This document shows, one piece after another, positions 35,613-47,585 of a DNA stretch of 64,000 nucleotides. Each line of letters starts with the position of its first letter. Positions within the stretch are counted from its first letter, which is position 1. The stretch comes from Hemileia vastatrix (taxonomy: Eukaryota; Basidiomycota; Pucciniomycetes; Pucciniales; Zaghouaniaceae), in the NCBI GenBank assembly GCA_030280995.1, contig JASXTE010000017.1:26499998-26563997 (forward strand). Reading direction: 5' to 3'. Below the pieces are notes generated by a model that was not told the DNA's origin, ran no database searches, and saw nothing but the letters and a program-made list of their open reading frames with translations. The position numbers and the translations under genes were made by a program.

Positions 35613-37318
35613 ATTTATCAAAAATTGAAATAAAGAATAAAAACATAATTTTATTTACCTTTAATTATTTAAATATAGAGTATTTTCAGAATGCATTGTT
35701 GTTACTTGTGAAGGTTAGAAGATTTGAAGTTGGATTTATGAGTTTTTAGAAGGGCAAATATTGTAAAATTCTTTCATAAATATTTATTTCATAGTTTCAA
35801 ATGTTGAAATCTACAAACTAATGGGATTTAAAATTATATTGAGATTTAAAATCTGTTTTCTACTCAAGTAAAATAAAATAAAATGATGATATCAAAATTG
35901 AAATTAAGTTTAAACTTTTAATATGCTCTATCTTCAATTTTATTGATAGTGCATCAAAAATTTAATAATATTTTTTTCCTTCATCACTTTTTACATAAAA
36001 GATAGTTTTATCATTTTATGAATTAAAGATTGCTTATATAAATTTAACATCTATGTCAACTATTTATGACTATTAATCTATATAATAAATTTTTTAGAAG
36101 AAAAAATAACATCAGTATATACTGACTTTGAAATTATTCAATTTAAAATAGTTTACAGGTAGATAATGAAGGGTGATTTCATTTTTGAATATGAATTATA
36201 GAAGTCTTATTTTGTCAATTTTAATTCTTTTTGAGCTCAAATGTATCCACCGCAACTTATGTAAGAATAAAAATTATTTTTATTGAAATTTACATGAGAA
36301 AGTATGCCTATTATTAAAAATCAAACTTGCTCTAATAGTGTTTTTCAATCATTATTTCGATTCATAACAATAAAAAACATTTCAATTTGCTGATGTTTTA
36401 GTTTTTGATATCCCCAAGTTTATATCTCAGGTGTACTATTCACAAAATTATTAAAAATATAATTTTCGAAATACATGATAAACTTGAAAGTGAGGGGGCA
36501 TTAAATTTTTAAAAATGAATTCTAAATTCAGGATGGATAGTATTTTTTCTATTTTCACAAATGAACAATTTTTTGTTTCAATTAATCCAGAAAGAAAATT
36601 TTGTTGTAAGCATATTATATTATATTTATTATGATTTTAAATACTATATTTTCAAGATTTGTGTTTAATATTTCCTGTGAAAGTTAATGTTAATGTGAAT
36701 TTAAAGTAAGCTTGAAGAAATTTAATCAATAGGCATATTGGATATTTAAAATAATATTTTGCTCCAATCTTGAATCATCCTGGGCATAAAAATATCCCAA
36801 ATAAGGTTTTTGTGGGTCAATTTCGATTTAAGTAGGATTAAGTGAGGTTTAATAAAGGACAGATAAAAGGCTAAATTCATTACTAGTGACTTTTTCCTCA
36901 AAATAGTTATAAAATATGTATCATTCTGGAATCAAGCTTCAATAAAGTTGAATTGAAACAGAGATAATTTCTAGCAGCACAACACCATATTTACAAAGGT
37001 GTAAAATACCTCAAATATTACTCATAATATAGGAAGGCAAGGAATCTACAAAATTCACATTTCAAACGAGGATTTATATTTTAAATTTGAAATTGAGAAA
37101 TGGAATATTATTTTCCAATTTAAATATCTTTTAGTCATTTTACCAAAAGTTTTCAGTAATCAGATTGAATTTTGATGGTATTTTGTTGTAGATTAATCAT
37201 TTTGATGAGCCATTTACTCAAAATTACTGGTTTCGTTTCTAATATTCCATGTGAAATTCATTACGAATCTTTTAGAAAGTGAATAGTTGACATATTAGAT
37301 ATGCAAAAGCTTATGTTA

Positions 37319-37434
37319 GATCAAATTGAGATCAAAGGGAGTTCAACTGATGATCAAATTAGGATTTTACAAGATCAAACGGTGATCAATGTAGGTTCAT
37401 CTTGAGCTCAATTTGTGACAAATCTCTGACTAAA
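37319..37434 (+). repeat. 11-bp-phased subterminal repeats of element A
   Basis: GATCAAA or close variants begin at 37319, 37330, 37341 (GTTCAAC), 37352, 37363 (GATTTTA), 37373, 37384, 37395 (GTTCATC), 37406 (GCTCAA), 37417 (GACAAA) and 37428 (GACTAAA), that is about every 11 bp. This places them on one face of the helix just inside the terminal repeat. CACTA-type transposases bind subterminal repeats, so this is a candidate binding array. Confidence 0.65.
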
Positions 37435-37515
37435 TGTAAGGCCAAACAATTTCCTACATGGTGATGATGTGTGCATAATTCAAGCATAGATTTGTGGCTT
37501 AACGGAGTTCAAGCA

Positions 37516-37556
37516 AGGGGTATTGCTAGCAATACCCCCCCATTTTTTCTGTGGTG
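37516..37556 (-). repeat. right terminal inverted repeat of element A
   Basis: Inverted copy of the left end, finishing CTGTGGTG. It contains a perfect 22-bp palindrome at 37517-37538 (GGGG, TATTGCTAGCAATA, CCCC). The adjacent inner sequence is GAGTTCAAG, matching the phased repeats further in. Confidence 0.9.
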
Positions 37557-40129
37557 ATATACTCTCTTTTTTACTTATTCTTTATTTTTGATGGATTATT
37601 CCTATTACTACAGGATTTTGGCAGGTGATATCATTCTAATTATAATAATTGTCACTATTTTTGTTTCTGGACATGTCTATTAGCTGGAATGAGGCGTCAT
37701 CAACTGGGTATAGAGCTGGTAAATCAAGGGGGTTATTGGGGAAGTAATTGTGTATAAAAGGAGGGGGTTTTTGGTCTTGTTTTCTACATTATTTATCATT
37801 ACAATTAAACATATAAACAATAAAATTACAATACATATCAATAGTACTTATAAAGTCTTTAAATAGTATCTGAATTTATTAAATCTATTTTCTACCAACT
37901 ATAAGATTGTAAGCCATATATAATTGGTGAAATTAAAATTACTGAGACCCTTATATTAAGTTTTATTTTAATACTTATTGGATTTGTTCTACAGTATTCA
38001 TATAGGAACATTATCATCTTCTAGAAAACTGACCATTCAAGCTAGTTCAGATCTTTGTACTTGACCTTAGCCCAGTGATAAGTACAAATTAAGAATCAAA
38101 TTTAGAAAATATTATATTCAAGATAGTTTTAAGTTGATTATATATTATTATGATATTATTTCTTTCTATATAACAGATTTAAAAACTATGTAAAAATCAA
38201 TTTTATACAAATATATTTTATAAAATAGATATCTTCTCTTCTGCTTAGCTTTGAAGTACTTCAAAAAAACATTATTTTTGCCTTAGGTACAAATTATATA
38301 GAGTATTCAAAGCATCATATTAATTTTTTTGACTTATACTTGTAATTTGAAGGGAAGCCTCACAGGATAGAATTGGTCATTTTGTAAAAAAAAATAAGTA
38401 AATATCTTTTAAATCAATATATATTTTTATAAAAAGTCAATTTTTAATATTTATATTTTGTTATAAATCTGTTATGAAGATTTGAAATTTTGCTATTTAA
38501 ATTAATTTTAATAACAATATACTCAGTCCAGTATTGCTTTGTGATAAGGCTGATTTCAAGAAAATTTTTAAATTCTTCTGTTTAAATAAAATATCAAAGG
38601 GATTGTTTTTCATACACTTAGAAATTGAATAGAAACATCATATTAGATCTACCAATCAGCATGAATATCATAATTTCAATAAATCATTGATAAATCTTGA
38701 ACCCATATATTAAATTTTACAATTGTGTGTAAGTGTTCAGTTGTGAATTACTCCTATCAAAACTTTTATTCTAATGATTAAAAAAGCGTACCTCCAATGT
38801 TTCATTTAATTTATTTTTCAACACCATAGAATTAAAATATTTTTTATTTTCATTTAAAACATAGAATAATATTATTTTTAATTAAAAGATGATAGCCTTT
38901 CCAGCTGCTTTTTAACATGGGTATAATCTAAAGTACCTATTGTATCTTTTTTAAAAAATGAATATCATATAATAATTTTTCAATTTGAAACTGATAGAAT
39001 TATGAAAAAATACCACTTTTACCTGTTTAACTCAGTTCTTGAACAATAATACAATCAAAATATTTAGCTGAAGCTCATTTTTCAAAATGAAAACACTTTT
39101 CCAATAATATGGTTCTTATTCCCATGTTGACACTGAAATTATCCCACAATACAGCATTGAAGCAAAATCAAGCCCTAAAATTAAAGTTTAAATAAATTTA
39201 TACTTTTTTTTTATATTATCTTTAAATTTTAACATCTAAATTGAATTTTGGTCATTCATATGGAAAATTAACTAAGTAGTGATAAATTATTTCAACTCAT
39301 GAGATTACTCTACCAAATAACAATATTTACATGGAATTTTGATGAAATACATCATGAATAGTTCAAGAATATCATATATGTATTTCATTAAATAAATTTA
39401 TATTGCAAAAATTCTTAGTAGTTGAATATTCAATAGAAGAAAAAAGAGCAAAAAGATATTTCCTCTTAATTTTAATCATCATCTTGAATACAAAAATGTA
39501 GAAAGCTGGATTAAAATTCTCTGGTATCAGAATTACACTTCTTTCTAGACATATAATTAAAAAATTTATCAATTATTAGTGCTTAGTGTAACGAAGCTAT
39601 TAGAGGACTCCATTGAAACAGAATTCAGGAAAAGATATTTCTATCTTTTATTTTTTTTTAATTATGAGTCTTTTCACAGTATTCTGGAATAAAAACTTGA
39701 GAATTTTGATGAATCAATATGTTTCTTAAATAAATCCATTGAATTGAAAATAATTATATTTCATAATCAGAAAAAATAAAAATACAAAAAAAAATCAGGT
39801 AATATGGTTTAAATTAAAAAATAAAAGCTTCAAATTCTTGGTTGAAAGGAGTAATAAATAATAAGAACCACTGATCTTATTTTATATTTTTTCAAAAAAA
39901 AATTGAGAAAAATCATTAGAGAGGCTAAAAGTGATGTTTTTGAAATAAATAGTATAATTTACAGTCTTTTTAATGATCAAGTGAGATTCAATTTGAAAAT
40001 GAAAATGAGTTTTATTAAAAACATTCTGTGAATGGATCAGATTATTAATCTTCCCTTGTTATTATTTCTATAAATTATTCATTTAACTTTTACTACTATT
40101 CCAGAACTGACTCATCCATTCTTGGTTAA
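37557..40129. other. AT-rich DNA between element A and the orphan terminus, no gene seen
   Basis: Starts with the ATA duplication. A possible promoter (GTGTATAAAAGGAGGGGG) lies near 37753. No coding-like ORF. Much of it may be interior of element B, whose right end is at 40236. Confidence 0.45.
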
Positions 40130-40236
40130 GAGCTCAAGATGAGTTCAAAGTAAAGTTCAGTCTGAATCCAGTCTGAGTTTCATCTGACTTCAAGTTGGGG
40201 ACTTGCTAGCAAGTCCCCCCCAAATATTGTGTGGTG
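40130..40236 (-). repeat. right terminus of a second related transposon (element B)
   Basis: Read from 40236 on the complement it begins CACCACACAATATTTGGGGG and contains a perfect palindrome at 40197-40218 (GGGG, ACTTGCTAGCAAGT, CCCC). Subterminal GAGCTCAA (40130), GAGTTCAA (40141), GAGTTTC (40175) and GACTTCAAG (40186) repeat 11 bp apart in pairs, as in element A. No matching left end was found in the window, so the element is truncated or extends outside it. Confidence 0.75.
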
Positions 40237-42560
40237 TTATCATTGAGGATGACTACTCTACCTCTGAAGACGAATAGACCTGATTTGATACTGAATCTTT
40301 TGGACCCTTGACTCAAGAGTATTTTGTCTTTAATACCCACACAATAATCATCTTTTTCTTGAACTTCTTGAATGTTGGATAGTGGATTTTGAATTGTTTG
40401 AGTTGTCATCATATTGAGTTGATGAGTCGTTAACATTGATTTGTTGAAAATTGATTTGACATTTGCTGAATTTTTTTAGAAAATGCCTCCCCCTGCTCTG
40501 GGAAGAAGTTTTCCCAACTTGAGAATATGTCTGGAACTACACAATTTCTCCCAGGAAAATAGGTAATAGTAAAAAATAATTCAGATAAGAGCTCAGCCCT
40601 CTGGCTTGACATCACATCAAGACTTTGGACAACATAAAGTATTTTAAAGCATTATGATCCATTAAAATTTGAAAAGAACTATTAAGACTGAGAAGAAATG
40701 AACACCATTTTTTCAGACAATGAATAACAGAAAGTAACTCTTTATCATGAATTTTTTAATTTAACTCTGCTACAATCAATTTTCATGATTTGAAGGCAAC
40801 AGGATGAAAAAAAATTGTTTCAGGATTTAATTGGGATATAACTCCTTAAATTGCATAATCACCAGTATCTGTCTTGACAATTATCAAAGCAGAAGGATCA
40901 AAATGTCAAAGAATTGGAGCTGTGGTGAGCGCAAACTTCAATGCTTCAAATTTCTTTTGTGCTGTATCAGTGAAAACAAAGGTAATATCTTTTCTAAGAA
41001 GAGAAGTGAGATTTGTAATAGTTTCAGAGTAATCTTTATTAAATTGTCTATAGAAATTAGCAAAACCTAAAAACCCTTGTAAGGATTTCACAGATTTAGG
41101 CTCCGCCCATTCCAATATTTTATAAACTTTTCTATCATCCATGAAAAGGCCATCAGTGGATAATGTAAAACCTTAAAATTTAATAGATTTAGGATAAATT
41201 TGAACTTTGTGTGCTTGGAATAGAGCCCATGCACTCAAAGACAATTGAGAACCTGTCGGACATGTTCAATATGTTCCTCGAGGGTCTTTGAAAAAATTAA
41301 AATATCATCGAAATAGACAACAACAAGTTGTTCAAAAACATCATGAAAGATATAATTGACAAAAGTTTGAAAAGTTGAGGGTACATTACATAGCCCAAAA
41401 GGCATAACTAAATATTCAAAACTACCAAACCTAGTGCGCATTGCTGTTAAAGGTTCATGGCCTTCAGCAATACGTATAAGGTTTTAAGCACCTCTTAGGT
41501 TAATTTTAGAAATGAAATTAACACCACTAAGCAAAAAAAGGAGTAAAGACATAGGAAGAACTGGATATGTGTTCCTCTTAGTCACTACATTGAGTTTTCT
41601 ATAATCAATGCACAAAGTAACACTTCCATCTTTTTTCTTGACCAAAAGAGCTGGAGAGCTGGTTGGGGATTTACTGGCTCAAATGAAACCTTTTTCCACA
41701 TTCTCTGAAATGATTTCTTGAAGAATTTGAGATTAATCCCTTGATAGGGAGTAGACTGGACCTACTAACTATTTTTGATGATTGTAGGGTCAATGAGGTG
41801 GTAGCTTGTTGGCCTTACAGACTGAAAATACATCAAGGAAGTCATGATAGACTTCTGTTAGAGTCAATTAAATGGAATTAATATTGATTTAGTCATCCTC
41901 TTCATCATCCAAGGAGTCTGTCAAGAGTTGAACTGAATTTAAAGAGAAAGTATTATTTACTTCAAGTCTATTGAAAACCTCTTCAAGTGAAGTAACTGAG
42001 CTATAAACATTAGCCGAATGCTCATCTAGAGAGAAATCAGATGGTTGAAAGTAATCTGGAAGAGATATGCCCTCTATCAGGACAGGGTAAGAGGAGTTTT
42101 TTAGCTCCCTGTTGAACTGAATTGAAGAATTAGAAATATACTTAAAACAAGGGGTCATCAATCCCTCTGACAAATTAATGTCAGGATTACAATGAGTTAA
42201 AAAGTCATGACCAAGAATGGTATCGTCCATCCTTGGGGCATCCAAGACTGTTAATTCCCACTCAAATGAAGGAACATTTGAAAAGTTGAAAACTCATAAA
42301 ACTTTCTTACTAGCCCAATACTTGGGTTCCTCTAATTTGACCATATAAATTGGAATTCAGTTGTTATCTACAAATTTCAGCTTAATTTTTTTAGCAAAAG
42401 ACAAACTGATAAATGAAATTGAAGCTCCAGAGTCAATGAGACAACTGAAGGGTGTATCCTCCTTAAAAAGAATAAATCTCAAATGGTTAATGGAAAATCC
42501 AGTCCTTCAGACATGGAGGTTCTCTGCACTGGGAGAAGTAAAATAGTTTGCTTTGCACAC
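40237..42560 (-). pseudogene. pol: protease, RT and partial RNase H of element IV
   Basis: The retropepsin motif CLIDSGASISFIS lies near 42455, and the protease C-terminal GHDFLTHCNPDI near 42200. RT has [14 protein letters not shown] near 41420 and the catalytic YFDD near 41320, then KSLQGFLGFANFYRQF near 41080. RNase H and tether remnants (AELLSELFFTITYFPGR near 40590) lead to the break at 40237. Several frameshifts and stops are present, and integrase is missing. Confidence 0.85.
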
Positions 42561-42699
42561 AAGTAAACTATTCTTTAGTTTTTTAACTTTGAGCTTTTAC
42601 CTTCCCTTTCCTTCAATTTTGCACAACCTTCCAGCTTTTGTTTACCCCAAAAATACATACATAACCCATTATCTGCCCGTCTTTTCCTATCAGCTGCTT

Positions 42700-43577
42700 T
42701 AGTTCCAATTTTAAATCAAATAACTTACTGATATCTCAGGAGTAGAGCTTTTGGGTTCAGACTTTTCTTTCCCTTGTGACTGGGTTTGAATTGGGTTGAT
42801 TGGGTTGGTGGGGAATGATTTTTTGAAGGTGGCCCAGATTTGAAATTTGAGCCATGAGATTTTTGCATGGGACACCTTTGTTGAAGTCATCCTTGATGTG
42901 CATCATCAAGTTAAAGGGTCCTATCAATTAATTCTGTAAAAATCTCCATTTTGCGCCAGTGAAGATTCAATTGGTCAAGAATCCTCAAACTTCTCCAAAT
43001 CATTAATGAGTAAGTGAGGTTTTCTCAAAGAGAGCATGAGTAGATAAGGCTCAAACCACTGTGACCCCTTTCCTGATAAGTAAGACAAAGCATAAATGAC
43101 CTTGGAGCAATCTGTACTAAAGGCTTGAGAGCCATTATGGAATAGTAGCTTAAATTTCTGCAAGAAGGGATGCAATCTGTCAGGATGCTCTCCATCAAAC
43201 TTATCTGGAGCTTTCATAGAAAGATTTTTGAATTTTGATTTTTCAGATGAGGCAGGATTAGTGAGGGTTTTAACCAGGAGTTTCATGATGTCTTCCAATG
43301 AAGCAGTTTGGCCAGGGCTTGAAGATTGGCCCAAAGGTCCGGAATCTGGGGCTGATGGTGCCTTGTGCATAGTATCCTTACCTTCATCTTCTTCACTGGA
43401 ATCCTCAAAATCCAGAGGGATGTCTTCTACAGATTGAATTGAATGTTTGTGCTACCTTACATCAAGAGGTTTGAGGGAGTGAGTGCAAGAAACAGGAAGT
43501 AAGAAGGTCAGCCTATGCCTAGTGTGAGCTCTAGTAGTAGCACCAATGGGAGGAAGAGTATGTTGAACAGGCGCCAT
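42700..43577 (-). pseudogene. gag: gag of element IV
   Basis: It reads from an ATG at 43577 (MAPVQHTLPPIG), interrupted by a TAG, and continues with the best part at 43370-42975. That part contains SMKAPDKFDGEHPDRLHPFL, a region typical of fungal Ty3/gypsy capsids, and KVIYALSYLSGKGSQWFEPYL. The protein would form the particle shell. Its 3' end is not well defined because of frameshifts. Confidence 0.75.
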
Positions 43578-45160
43578 TTAGATTTAGCACCTGAAAATCA
43601 TAGTAGTGAAATGAATAAGAACTATGGAGAATTAAATTATTCTGTCACCAGACAACCTACCCACAAGGTCAAGAATGATCCCAAAGTAAGTGAGATAAAA
43701 GGATTAGGGGGACTACAACTTTGAAGCACAGAGAATTACTTTGAGGAAGTGATTTGAAGATAAAACTGAGTAATAAGACTGGTTTCTAATATTCTTTGAG
43801 GAATAGTTTAATGTGTAATGTAGGAGCATTAACTATTGTGGTAATCTCACAAAGGATTGTAAATTAATAATCAAAGGGAAGATTTAAGTATTTAAAATTT
43901 TAATAAAATTGATTATTAAGAAATAAAAGGACAAATATAATAATAGCCTAACAAGAGTTTAACTACTATCACAAATATGTTTTAAAATTTAATTCTAGAG
44001 AAAGTTGAACCAAAGTAATCCTCTATAAATATCCTATTCCTCCTTGCACTGACCCATTAAACAACAAGCCACCATATTACTCACAGACCCATTTACTCCA
44101 CCGGAGTTCCCAATTACGAATTAATCTAACCTTATAATCCTTCTTTCCTGTTCCAACTTCCCAGAACACTTAAGTACCCTCAGACCCATAATTACCCCTT
44201 TTGGATACTGCCTTGACTTTATCTGTCAGCCAGGATACTAGACTTACCCAGTGAAATAATTAATTATTTACTGGATGAAGCCACACCTTATCATTTTAAT
44301 TATTTGATTATAAATTCGTTACATTAAAATTACTTATAATGAATTAACTAATTACAGAATGATAAAATTAAATGAATAATTAAAATTAAATATAAATTTG
44401 TCCCTTATATTTTTTCTCTAACACCGTGCTCATTTGACAGGTTGGAAGAAATAAAGATTTATATTAAAAATAGATTTTAAATTAAAATAAGATTTTAATA
44501 TTCAAATAATATTAAATATATACAAAAATTCAAATTTCTTATTTAGAATTGACTTCTACAGTAAATATTAAATAAATTGATGTATTTCTGACATACTCTG
44601 TAAATACATCTTTTTGACACCTTCTTTTTAGAACAACTTTATTATTTGAAAATACTCCTTCTGGAATATTCTTTTTCTCTCTCTCTCATACTACTGTTTT
44701 CAGAATTCGATTGCCGTGCTTTGTCCCTCCTTTGCCTATATAAGGCCTCTCTTTTGGTTGTTTTTGATTCATTCCTTTACTACATTATTATATTACAATT
44801 ACAAACATCAAACTTATTCTTATATTCTATAACATTAGTATTTACAATAACGTAACTCTGATATATAAATTATATCAATATTTTAAACCTACCTCTTTTA
44901 TTTGAGTAATTAAATCACTTAGATTAAGAAATATGTACCAAATTGTTGAGAATCCATTTTAACCCTTAAAATCCTCGTAAAACTTCATACCAAATCTTCT
45001 AGACCAAAAGCGTACCTTGACATTAGCGCTATAGCTTGTGTAGATAGCTTATGTTTGAAAAGTATAAGCGTATTAAAATTTAGGATACTTTATAGTTTGA
45101 ATAGCACAGCTAGATCGAGAACACAATAGAATGTAATCTTTTCAATATCACTTTTTACGT
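43578..45160. other. noncoding DNA, probably leader/LTR remains of element IV and host flank
   Basis: No coding-like ORF. A possible TATA motif (CCTATATAAGGCC) lies near 44735 in plus orientation. LTR borders of element IV could not be placed. Confidence 0.4.
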
Positions 45161-46259
45161 TGTGGTCTTCCAACATTGGTGGAGCCCATTGTTGGTCTAT
45201 TTGGCGTTGTTTTGATATGTCTTAAATGACATTATTTAATAATTGGGTGTTTTTCTGGATTTATTCAGCAAATATTGGGAATGCAGGGGGGTGGGTAATA
45301 CCATAAGATAGCCATGGTTTTTCTCTATATTTTATGTCTTGTTGACATTTTTCAGATTTTAAGTATTAAAGGAATAATTTCCCATTTTTCATTTAAAAGG
45401 ATAGCAAATAAATTTTGTTTTTTGTATTTTACGGGCTAACCTTAAGTCTTAGGGTTAAGTGCCTAGTACCATACGAATGAGCTAATTATTCTCCACATTT
45501 TATGTTTCAATGATGTTATAGCCTAATTATGTGTTTTAAAGGTTTTAGTAGTTGTAATATATTTTTTTAAGTATTTTGGGTATTTTTGGGGGTTTTTTGG
45601 TGGTATTCTGGCTTCAGGGTGGTCCAGTCACCTTAGGCGGACCTCCCAATGTCTGACAGACTGCCCTCCTTGGTTGTAGAAGGCTGGTAAGCTTTTCTAG
45701 AGGGGTTATATGCAATTTGGTGCTCAAGAACACCAAATTTGTTGGTGTGCATGGGATTTTAGATAGTGGTCTGTGTGTATATTGTGAATAAGACAGTTTG
45801 GGGCAACATTAATTATAATACAACCATCCGGAGGTGGTATCCTTGCTCCTCACTCAGTTATCACAGTTTTTTGGCCACAATTGGGTGTGTTTGTTGCAAG
45901 GTGAGTTCTTCATTTAACTTAACTTAGAAACTGGTTTCTATGGTATAGTCTTGAATGCTATATCAAGTACTATTGCTGTTTCTGGTGTTGCTTTGGAACC
46001 TACATCAAGTATCATTGCTTTCTCTGGTGTGGATTAGTCTACCTTTCAGTTCTTTGGTTTGGTAATCCGTCTGGAGACTACTTTCTTGGCTGATCAGGCA
46101 GGCAAGTGTGTTGGAAAAGGGGCTTTAGCAAACAGGAACCAATTTAATGTAGCAGGTAAATATCACTTTATTTTTCTAAAGGGACATGGGATTTTCTCTC
46201 TGGGTTTTCTCCAACTCCCTTGGTAAAGGCCTATAGCTAGTACTATAGGATTGTCTACA
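45161..46259 (+). repeat. 5' LTR of element II (1099 bp)
   Basis: Begins TGTGGTCTTCCAACATTGG and ends GGATTGTCTACA. Alignable with 9206-10292. Confidence 0.85.
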
Positions 46260-46263
46260 TTTC

Positions 46264-46281
46264 TGGGGCACAATGTGGCGT
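46264..46281 (+). other. candidate primer binding site of element II
   Basis: TGGGGCACAATGTGGCGT lies 4 nt after the LTR. Element III has TGGCGCCCAAAATGGGGT at the same place. The TGG start fits a tRNA CCA end, but the tRNA was not identified. Confidence 0.5.
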
Positions 46282-46320
46282 GTGAACCTCCTAGTTCTTT
46301 GGAATCTCTGTTGTCTTTGA

Positions 46321-47551
46321 ATGGCTTCTGGGTCTTCTATTCATGTGGTGACTGTCACTGGGGGGGAAGGTCCTCCAACTGTGATGGTTAGGGAGTGTGT
46401 TATAATCAAAACTTGAAATGGTACCGAGTTTAATGGTGAAGATGTGAAGTGGTTTCTGGAGAAGCATGAAACTGCTCCTGGTGTGGATGGTGCTTCTTAC
46501 CTGGACATGGTGAAGCAGATTATTTTCTTCATTCGTGATAGTGCAGTGGAGAAGGAGGTTGTGGCCATGTCTGGCTACAAGAAGAGGGACAGGAAGTTAT
46601 TGTGTAGCGAGATGGTGGATAGATGGGGTGTCAGTTTCACTATGGTGGATCTGAACAAGGTTGTCAGTGAATGGCAGTTTTATGGTGGTTTTGGTAACTT
46701 GCACAGTTACAGGAAGTCTCTGATACAGTTTGATCCTGTGGTGGAATATTTGGTGGAAGTGGAGGAGCTGGCACATAAAAATGCTGCCAAGGATGTTTTT
46801 TGGTCTTCCTTGGCTAGAGATTTCAGGATGGATGTGTTGAAGGAGCTATCAAAGAAGGACATGATGAAGACTCTTTCCGATGGGGATCAGAAGTTGCCTG
46901 CCTTGGACAAAGTGAACGAGGCTGTGCAGGCCCATTTGAAGTTATTTGCTGTGGACACCTATCAAGAGGGTTGTGCCAAATATGTCAGCAAAGTCAGTGA
47001 GGCTTTGGCTGATAAGGAGAATAGAGTGAAGAAGGAAGAGAAGAATATAATGGAGGTTCCCCAACAGGAGAGGGACCCAGCGCTGCAGCAGTTGGCTGAT
47101 CTGACAAAACAGATACAAATTTTTGTTCAGGAGGCTAAGAAAGCCAATAAGGCTCCTTCTCAGCCTAGAAATTTTGATAGGAGGGCATGTAGGAGTGATC
47201 CTTGGGTCTGCTCTTATTGCAGCAGGAGGGTCACAAGTCCAAAGATTGTTGGGCTCTGAAAAGAGATGTGTCAAAGCGAAAGGTGGAGTTTGATGGCAGG
47301 GTGTTCAAGTTCCCTGATGGTTCATTTGTGAAGCCCAGTGAGGGGCATGCTCCTGTTGATTTGGTCAGGAGAAGGAGTGGTCCCAATCAGGGGAGGCCAA
47401 GGTTTGAGGAGATTCCCAATCAGGGGAAGTCTTCTGCTAAGGTAGATGATAATTTCAAGGGAAAAGGGAAGGAGATTAATAAGGTCTCTTTTTCTAGTTC
47501 CTTTGGTGGATTGGAGTTGTATTCTTGTGGTGGAAAGTCAAGTGGTGAATG
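46321..47551 (+). pseudogene. gag: gag of element II (capsid and zinc knuckle)
   Basis: The start is at 46321 (MASGSSIHVVTVTGGEG). An in-frame TGA at 46414 replaces the Trp present in element III (QTWDG). The main capsid-like part is 46444-47200 with DVKWFLEKHETAPGVDGA and MVDRWGVSFTMVDLNKVV. A CCHC zinc knuckle (SYC...GHKSKDC) near 47210-47250 is split by a frameshift at about 47217. The frame continues to a TGA at 47549. The protein packages the element RNA. Confidence 0.85.
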
Positions 47552-47585
47552 ATTAACTGGTGTTTATGATGTTGAATATGGAAAG

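Larger units (their letters stand above)
31677..37318. other. gene-free AT-rich right arm of element A
   Basis: Over 5.6 kb with no coding-like ORF and very low GC. Only short A/T runs and two TA microsatellites (33836-33863 and 35579-35612) stand out. This arm makes up about one fifth of the transposon. Confidence 0.7.
10658..37556 (+). mobile_element. giant Plavaka/CACTA-type DNA transposon (element A, 26.9 kb)
   Basis: The termini are inverted repeats: 10658 begins CACCACAGAAAA and the complement read from 37556 begins CACCACAGAAAA. Both continue through seven G and a palindrome, so about 38 of the first 41 bases match. The element is flanked on both sides by ATA (10655-10657 and 37557-37559), a 3-bp duplication typical of the CACTA group. 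Cargo in order: SNF2-like ATPase, convergent unknown gene, transposase, unknown gene, palindrome array, unknown gene, TET/JBP-like dioxygenase (minus strand), direct repeats, hairpin cluster, gene-free arm. Every internal gene is either intact or broken by only a few point lesions, so this is a recently disabled autonomous copy. Confidence 0.9.
40237..43577 (-). mobile_element. Ty3/gypsy retrotransposon IV, truncated by element B
   Basis: Gag, protease, RT and part of RNase H are readable on the minus strand. The sequence stops at the edge of the element B terminus, before integrase. It is a different lineage from I, II and III (YFDD active site, different gag). Confidence 0.85.

Noticed and set aside
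10658..37556. Starship- or Helitron-type giant element
   Set aside because: Terminal inverted repeats, 3-bp target duplication and a Plavaka/Tnp2-type transposase are present; no tyrosine recombinase or Rep/helicase was seen.
37753..37900. LTR of another retroelement (TATA box followed by polypyrimidine-rich sequence)
   Set aside because: No matching second copy or TG...CA borders could be defined within the window.
39372..39572. Small ORF on the minus strand
   Set aside because: Lies in AT-rich noncoding DNA without coding character, introns or neighbours.
43515..43724. Plus-strand ORF near the element IV gag start
   Set aside because: The minus strand carries recognisable gag sequence across the first half; the plus frame is its shadow.
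44646..44855. Hydrophobic small ORF
   Set aside because: T-rich composition explains the hydrophobic residues; it overlaps a promoter-like region.
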